From JAVKFY01 sp040223615 (GTDB taxonomy: Bacteria > Pseudomonadota > Alphaproteobacteria > GCA-2731375), in contig JAVKFY010000062.1 in the NCBI GenBank assembly GCA_040223615.1, positions 1 to 10,835 on the forward strand: a DNA stretch of 10,835 bases. The letters run 5' to 3'. Below are positions 7,791-10,835 of this stretch, piece by piece (position 1 is the first letter of the stretch; every line of letters starts with the position of its first letter). The notes below the pieces were generated by a model. The model had not been told where the DNA came from. It saw nothing but the letters and a program-made list of their open reading frames with translations, and ran no database searches. The position numbers and the translations under genes were made by a program.

Positions 7791-8519
7791 TCACCGTCGA
7801 TATCGATTCCAGAGCGCCTTTCCGATGAAGGGAATGATAGTAACGGTACCAAGAGCCACGACGGTCAGCATTGTTCGTCGGGCATCTGCAGAGGCCATCT
7901 CGCCCCCAAAATGTGCAAGTAAGAAGCTCGCTGGTATGATTCCAGCCAAAGTCGCGACTGCGAAGCGCCACGTCGCCAACGGCGTGAGACCGGCAGCGTA
8001 GCTGACAAGATCGAACGACATAAAGGGCAAAAGACGACTGATGAAAACGATCGCCATGAGGGCATTCTGGGATATAAAAGGCCCCAGCGAGGGACGCTGA
8101 CCGAACCATTTCAGTAGAAGCTCTTGCCCGACCATCCGGGCCACGACGAAGGCAATCAACGCGCCGGCTTCGGCACCAATGACCACATACACCGTACCCC
8201 ACGTATGGCCATAAGCAGCACCAGCCGCCAGCGCGATCGGCGCGCTGGGAATTGGGCTCCAGACGATCGCCGCAGCCAACAGCCCGATAACCATGAAAGG
8301 GCCGAATGGCCCAAGTTCAACCACCAGTCTTCTGAGGGTGGACCCATCTGTGATGACCGCAAGTGCACCTGTCCACGACAGAACACCATAGCCGGCAAGA
8401 AGCGCGGCAATGATCGCGCCAGCCACAAGTATCTTCCGATAAAGCATGCCGACCATCGGTGCGGGCTGAGAGCCAAGTGCCGAAGGTGTAGGGTAGCGGT
8501 TTGTGTTTTCCGGTTTCAA
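7791..8519 (-). CDS. TVP38/TMEM64 family (VTT-domain) membrane protein
   Basis: This 242-aa protein belongs to the DedA-related VTT-domain family, some of whose members are lipid scramblases or flippases; bacterial TVP38-type functions are mostly unknown. After a polar start, a first helix lies at about 29-46 (KILVAGAIIAALLAGYGVL). The VTT core follows: GPFGPFMVIGLLAAAIVWSP, PSAPIALAAGAAYGHTWGT, GAEAGALIAFVVARMVG, then FISRLLPFMSFDLVSYAAGL, which holds the family's F--R--P-FD--SYAAGL motif, and GIIPASFLLAHFGG. The longest start is TTG at 8517-8519, with GAGACAGAC upstream; ATGs at 8456 and 8447 are in frame but lack a good ribosome site. No strong terminator is visible after its stop, so read-through into the permease gene is plausible. 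Confidence 0.85.
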   Translation of the reverse strand: MKPENTNRYPTPSALGSQPAPMVGMLYRKILVAGAIIAALLAGYGVLSWTGALAVITDGSTLRRLVVELGPFGPFMVIGLLAAAIVWSPIPSAPIALAAGAAYGHTWGTVYVVIGAEAGALIAFVVARMVGQELLLKWFGQRPSLGPFISQNALMAIVFISRLLPFMSFDLVSYAAGLTPLATWRFAVATLAGIIPASFLLAHFGGEMASADARRTMLTVVALGTVTIIPFIGKALWNRYRR

Positions 8520-8644
8520 GTCTGTCTCAGCGTGGATCGATTAGGAGCCAAGTTGTTGATTGGTGCCATATCAGCCTCGCTTCTTGCGTAAACAAGACTG
8601 CCGCGCGTCCAGCTTGGCGTCTGTCCATAAAGGCCAGCTACCAA

Positions 8645-8841
8645 CTAGGTGGCATTGCATCCAGAATACCGCATTACGGATAGGCTTGCCACGAGGTTTG
8701 TTGGCAATACTGCCGCTATCAGAGAGACAACGAAAACTACAGATATCCCAAACGCTGAAATGACGGTCCCGCTCAGGAGCGAGAAGAGAAAGGCTGATGC
8801 AGTCAGGGTATTGAAGTAGCCGCTACCCTCCTTGTTCGGCG
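8645..8841 (-). pseudogene. Small hydrophobic protein, C-terminal part, cut by the IS element
   Basis: The minus-strand frame ending at the TAG at 8645 encodes GSGYFNTLTASAFLFSLLSG followed by two hydrophobic helices (TVISAFGISVVFVVSLIAAV and LPTNLVASLSVM) and a short tail, RYSGCNAT. It is entered at the left end of the IS element. When the IS and one GTTG copy are removed, it joins without a stop or frame change to 10103-10133, which gives VNVTLWPRLQ, so a frame of about 75 aa with a possible GTG start at 10133 can be rebuilt. I do not recognise the family; the tail of a transporter is possible. An unrelated open frame is the alternative. Confidence 0.4.
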
Positions 8842-8845
8842 GTTG
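8842..8845. repeat. Target site duplication GTTG, left copy
   Basis: GTTG directly precedes the left terminal repeat and is repeated at 10103-10106 directly after the right one. A 4-bp duplication is what the IS407-like group of the IS3 family makes, and its perfect state suggests a fairly recent single insertion. Confidence 0.8.
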
Positions 8846-8858
8846 TGACCTGCTCCCC
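8846..8858 (+). repeat. IS left terminal inverted repeat
   Basis: TGACCTGCTCCCC begins with the TG expected of IS3-family ends and is the exact reverse complement of 10090-10102. The similarity goes on imperfectly inwards (GGCTCCCTCGG against GGTCCCTCAG in the other end). Confidence 0.9.
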
Positions 8859-8905
8859 TGCGGCTCCCTCGGTTGATATGAGAGTCCGTCATCTGGAGAC
8901 GGACG

Positions 8906-9145
8906 ATGAAGAAGAGCAGGTTCACCGAGGCGCAGATTGTTGGCGTGCTGCGCGAGCAGGAAGCCGGTGCGGCGACCGCCGAGGTCTGCCGGCGACACGG
9001 CATCAGCGAGCAGACTTTCTATCGCTGGAAGTCGAAGTACGGCGGCATGGGGCCGTCCGACGCGCAGCGCCTGAAGGGCCTGGAAGACGAGAACCGACGG
9101 CTGAAGAAGCTGCTGGCGGAGTCGATGCAGACGTGGCGGCGCTGA
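8906..9145 (+). CDS. IS3-family transposase OrfA, frameshifted near its end
   Basis: OrfA is the DNA-binding part of the IS3 transposase. The product MKKSRFTEAQIVGVLREQEA is followed by a helix-turn-helix (about 23-46, AEVCRRHGISEQTFYRWKSKYG type) and a leucine-zipper-like helix (about 56-74, LKGLEDENRRLKKLLAESM). It then ends abruptly in QTWRR at residue 79. Family members continue as DVAALKDLLAKN, and that exact text is present in the next frame (9129-9168). Loss of one base around 9127-9130 explains this: restoring it gives an 87-aa OrfA ending at 9168, right at the A6 run used for the -1 shift into orfB. Confidence 0.88.
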   Translation: MKKSRFTEAQIVGVLREQEAGAATAEVCRRHGISEQTFYRWKSKYGGMGPSDAQRLKGLEDENRRLKKLLAESMQTWRR

Positions 9146-9158
9146 AGGACCTGCTGGC

Positions 9159-9164
9159 AAAAAA
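9159..9164 (+). promoter_or_regulatory. Programmed -1 frameshift site (A6)
   Basis: AAAAAA followed by C lies two bases before the TGA that would end a restored OrfA. Slipping back one base leads into KKLRTPAARRDAGLRLMAAH, which runs straight into the OrfB frame. This is the standard way IS3 elements make the OrfAB transposase. In this copy a ribosome would normally stop earlier, at 9145, because of the deletion. Confidence 0.65.
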
Positions 9165-9206
9165 CTGAGAACGCCTGCGGCCCGGCGGGATGCTGGGCTT
9201 CGCCTG

Positions 9207-10055
9207 ATGGCGGCACACGGCTTCTCGCAGCGACGGGCCTGCAGGCTGATCGAGGTTGACCCGAAGACGGTGCGGCGTCCGGCGACGCCGGATGCGCCGG
9301 AAATCCGTCGCCGGCTGCGCGAGCTGGCTGGCGAGCGCCGCCGCTTCGGCTACCGGCGGCTCGGCATTCTGCTGGCGCGCGAGGGCGTGGCGATGAACCA
9401 TAAGAAGCTGTTCCGGCTGTACCGCGAGGAGAAGCTGGCAGTTCGACGCCGGCGTGGCCGCAAGCGGGCCACCGGCACGCGGGCACCAATGGCGATCCCG
9501 CAAGCGCCGAACCAGCGCTGGTCGCTCGACTTCGTGGCCGACGTGCTGGGCTGGGGCCGGCGCTTCCGGGTGCTGGCGGTGGTCGACGACTTCACCCGCG
9601 AGGCGCTGGCCCTGGTGGTCGACACCTCGATCGGCGGCCAGCGCGTGGTGCGCGAGCTCGACAGCCTCATCGCCAGCCGTGGCCGGCCGGCGATGATCGT
9701 CTCCGACAACGGTACCGAGCTGACCTCTCGGGCGGTGCTGGAATGGAGCAACCGCACCGGCGTCGAGTGGCATTACATCGCGCCCGGCAAGCCGACGCAG
9801 AACGCCTTCGTGGAAAGCTTCAACGGACGCTTCCGCGACGAGTGCCTGAACGAGGAGGTGTTCGCCAGCCTGGCCGAGGCGCGCGTCGTGATCGAGCGCT
9901 GGCGGCAGGACTACAACCAGGTGCGCCCGCACTCGGCGCACGACGGCCTGCCGCCACAAGCCGTGTTCCTTCGATCCGCGGGCGGCCGGCTACGCAGCCC
10001 CGACCAGCTCCGCCAGCCGCCCGCTACCGAAACCGCCCTGGAACAGGCACTATGA
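9207..10055 (+). CDS. IS3-family transposase OrfB (DDE integrase core)
   Basis: OrfB is the catalytic half of the IS3 transposase. From the ATG at 9207 it has 282 aa. HGFSQRRACRLIEVDPKTVR and RRRFGYRRLGILLAREG form the N-terminal HTH_21-like part. The rve integrase core contains Asp108 (RWSLDFVAD), Asp167 (IVSDNGTEL) and Glu203 (AFVESFNGRFRDECLNE). The Asp167-Glu203 gap of 35 residues gives the classic DD(35)E triad. The C-terminal YNQVRPHSAHDGLPPQAV is typical. The frame opens further upstream at the A6 run, so the natural product is probably the OrfAB fusion and the ATG only nominal. The catalytic core looks intact. Confidence 0.93.
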   Translation: MAAHGFSQRRACRLIEVDPKTVRRPATPDAPEIRRRLRELAGERRRFGYRRLGILLAREGVAMNHKKLFRLYREEKLAVRRRRGRKRATGTRAPMAIPQAPNQRWSLDFVADVLGWGRRFRVLAVVDDFTREALALVVDTSIGGQRVVRELDSLIASRGRPAMIVSDNGTELTSRAVLEWSNRTGVEWHYIAPGKPTQNAFVESFNGRFRDECLNEEVFASLAEARVVIERWRQDYNQVRPHSAHDGLPPQAVFLRSAGGRLRSPDQLRQPPATETALEQAL

Positions 10056-10089
10056 AGTCCTGGACTCTCACTATCTCTGAGGGACCAAC

Positions 10090-10102
10090 GGGGAGCAGGT
10101 CA
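10090..10102 (-). repeat. IS right terminal inverted repeat
   Basis: GGGGAGCAGGTCA is the exact reverse complement of the left end and is followed at once by the GTTG duplication. Confidence 0.9.
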
Positions 10103-10106
10103 GTTG
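10103..10106. repeat. Target site duplication GTTG, right copy
   Basis: This is identical to 8842-8845 on the other side of the element. Confidence 0.8.
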
Positions 10107-10152
10107 AAGACGTGGCCACAGCGTCACGTTCACAGCAAGCCAGCCTGAGCTG

Positions 10153-10434
10153 TCACTTGTTTCCCCGGCGCTGGCTGCGTTCCTTTTTCCGGAGATCCCG
10201 GAGCTCGCTTCTGGCGTGAGGCCCAGGCGCTGGCGACTGACGCTTCATGTGCAGGTAGGTGTTCTTATCGTGCACATGACAGTCCTGACTGTTGTCAACG
10301 TGCAGCTCACATGGTGCCAGCATCATGTCTTTCGTCGGCATCTTTGAGTCACTCGGTTGCGCTCGCGTCGCCGTGATGACGAAGCCTGCCAATGCCACAG
10401 ACGCCAAAATTGTCGTGATCACCTTGATAGTCAT
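10153..10434 (-). CDS. Small exported Cys/His/Met-containing protein, unknown function
   Basis: The 93-aa product has a clear Sec signal peptide: MTIK, then the hydrophobic VITTILASVALAGFVITA, then TRA before a likely cut at residue 25/26. The mature part (about 68 aa) starts QPSDSKMPTKDMMLAPCELH and continues VDNSQDCHVHDKNTYLHMK, so two Cys, several His and several Met residues are packed within about 35 residues. This suggests metal binding or a disulfide in the periplasm. The end is very basic (KKERSQRRGNK). The ATG at 10434 is preceded by GGAG with an 8-base spacer; an earlier ATG at 10449 would overlap that site. It lies 90 bases downstream of the PCu(A)C-like gene, in the same direction, so the two may form an operon. 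I do not recognise the family. Confidence 0.65.
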   Translation of the reverse strand: MTIKVITTILASVALAGFVITATRAQPSDSKMPTKDMMLAPCELHVDNSQDCHVHDKNTYLHMKRQSPAPGPHARSELRDLRKKERSQRRGNK

Positions 10435-10524
10435 CGTTCGTTCTCCCATGAGAGATCGCTTTGGCTCATCGCCGTTGTCTTCAGTTGCGTTACTCAGGTG
10501 TTGCTCCTTTCGTCACCGATAGGA

Positions 10525-10835
10525 TCAATGCACATGGACCTGCGCCTGCGTCTTCCATGTGACGAAATCCAGGTTGATTGCGAACTCATCGTCAGCACGC
10601 AGGGTACGGTTGAGCGGGTAAATCTCGTAACGCAGGTGCGAGGTAGTGAGGTCGAGCGTCGAGTCGGCTGGAATGTTGATCGACTCGAGCTGCACTAGCT
10701 TCCCGTCGCCGACGTCGGCGATCAAAACCGCGTGCTCGGCCACTTCGGTCGAGATGCCAAGCAGGTGCATGTTCACACTGCCTTCGTTGACCACGCGAAA
10801 CCGTACCCTGGATCGCTCGCCAATCGCCCCCTGGC
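10525..10835 (-). CDS. PCu(A)C-like copper chaperone domain protein, C-terminal part (runs off the right edge)
   Basis: The frame is open to the window edge and its start lies outside. The visible 102 or so residues, beginning QGAIGERSRVRFRVVNEGSV and including GKLVQLESINIPADSTLDL, HLRYEIYPLNRTLRADDEF and AINLDFVTWKTQAQVHVH, follow the beta-sandwich pattern of the periplasmic PCu(A)C (DUF461) family, which delivers Cu(I) to cytochrome oxidase. In typical members Met and His ligands form an H-(M)-x10-M-x21-H-x-M pattern. Here the His in SHLRY is kept, but the Met positions read Leu or Arg, so copper binding may be lost or changed. The protein ends in HVH, which could be an alternative metal site. 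A related beta-sandwich protein is the alternative. Confidence 0.55.
   Translation of the reverse strand, partial: QGAIGERSRVRFRVVNEGSVNMHLLGISTEVAEHAVLIADVGDGKLVQLESINIPADSTLDLTTSHLRYEIYPLNRTLRADDEFAINLDFVTWKTQAQVHVH

Larger units (their letters stand above)
8846..10102 (+). mobile_element. IS3-family insertion sequence, IS407-like group, 1257 bp
   Basis: The element has 13-bp perfect terminal repeats, a 4-bp GTTG duplication, and two plus-strand reading frames arranged as orfA and orfB with an A6 slippery run between them (9159-9164). Length, duplication size and protein motifs all fit the IS407-like group. It sits between the TVP38-like gene and the small exported-protein gene and splits a short hydrophobic reading frame. 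Since orfA carries a 1-base deletion, this copy probably cannot make the OrfAB fusion transposase and may depend on another copy for movement. Confidence 0.92.

Noticed and set aside
9003..9959. A 318-codon minus-strand frame inside the IS
   Set aside because: It is antisense to orfB, which has the complete DDE motif set, so this is a shadow.

Overview
The window is GC-rich with alphaproteobacterial-looking proteins. It is mosaic: a compact stress operon, a stretch of decayed sequence, two membrane-protein genes, an insertion sequence, and a small metal-type periplasmic locus. I infer an environmental alphaproteobacterium (rhizobial or rhodospirillal type) and an accessory rather than core region. 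The genus cannot be read from the sequence.

Region 1 (about 1-4930, all minus strand) is one dense operon. In transcription order it holds a 44-aa Lys/Ala/Pro-rich protein, a 98-aa protein of unknown function, hflK, hflC, groES, groEL and the start of a transglutaminase-like gene that runs off the left edge. Spacings are short: hflK/hflC overlap by 4 bases, and the hflC-groES, groES-groEL and groEL-transglutaminase gaps are 22, 17 and 27 bases. The likely promoter is in an AT-rich patch at about 4861-4945. HflKC is a membrane SPFH complex that restrains and scaffolds FtsH proteolysis. GroESL refolds soluble proteins. Putting both under one promoter suggests a proteostasis module for membrane and cytoplasm. 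The GroEL lacks the usual Gly-Gly-Met tail, which points to an accessory paralogue.

Region 2 (about 4930-6233) holds no intact gene that I can support. It contains the C-terminal remnant of a TPR/ATPase (adenylate-cyclase-like) regulator, a perfect 14-bp inverted repeat, CAGGGA repeats spaced 11 and 21 bp, and what looks like the decayed 3' half of a tRNA. Together these resemble the scar of an old integration event.

Region 3 (6234-8519, minus) has an APC-family amino-acid permease and, upstream of it, a TVP38/TMEM64 (VTT-domain) membrane protein with a TTG start.

Region 4 (8520-10152) is an IS3-family element of 1257 bp (8846-10102) with 13-bp terminal repeats and a GTTG target duplication. 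Its orfB is intact with a DD(35)E triad, but its orfA carries a 1-base deletion. The IS interrupts a reading frame for a small hydrophobic protein, which becomes continuous when one GTTG copy and the IS are removed.

Region 5 (10153-10835, minus) has a small exported Cys/His/Met-containing protein. Upstream of it is the 5'-truncated end of a PCu(A)C-like (copper chaperone) domain whose Met ligands appear to be replaced.
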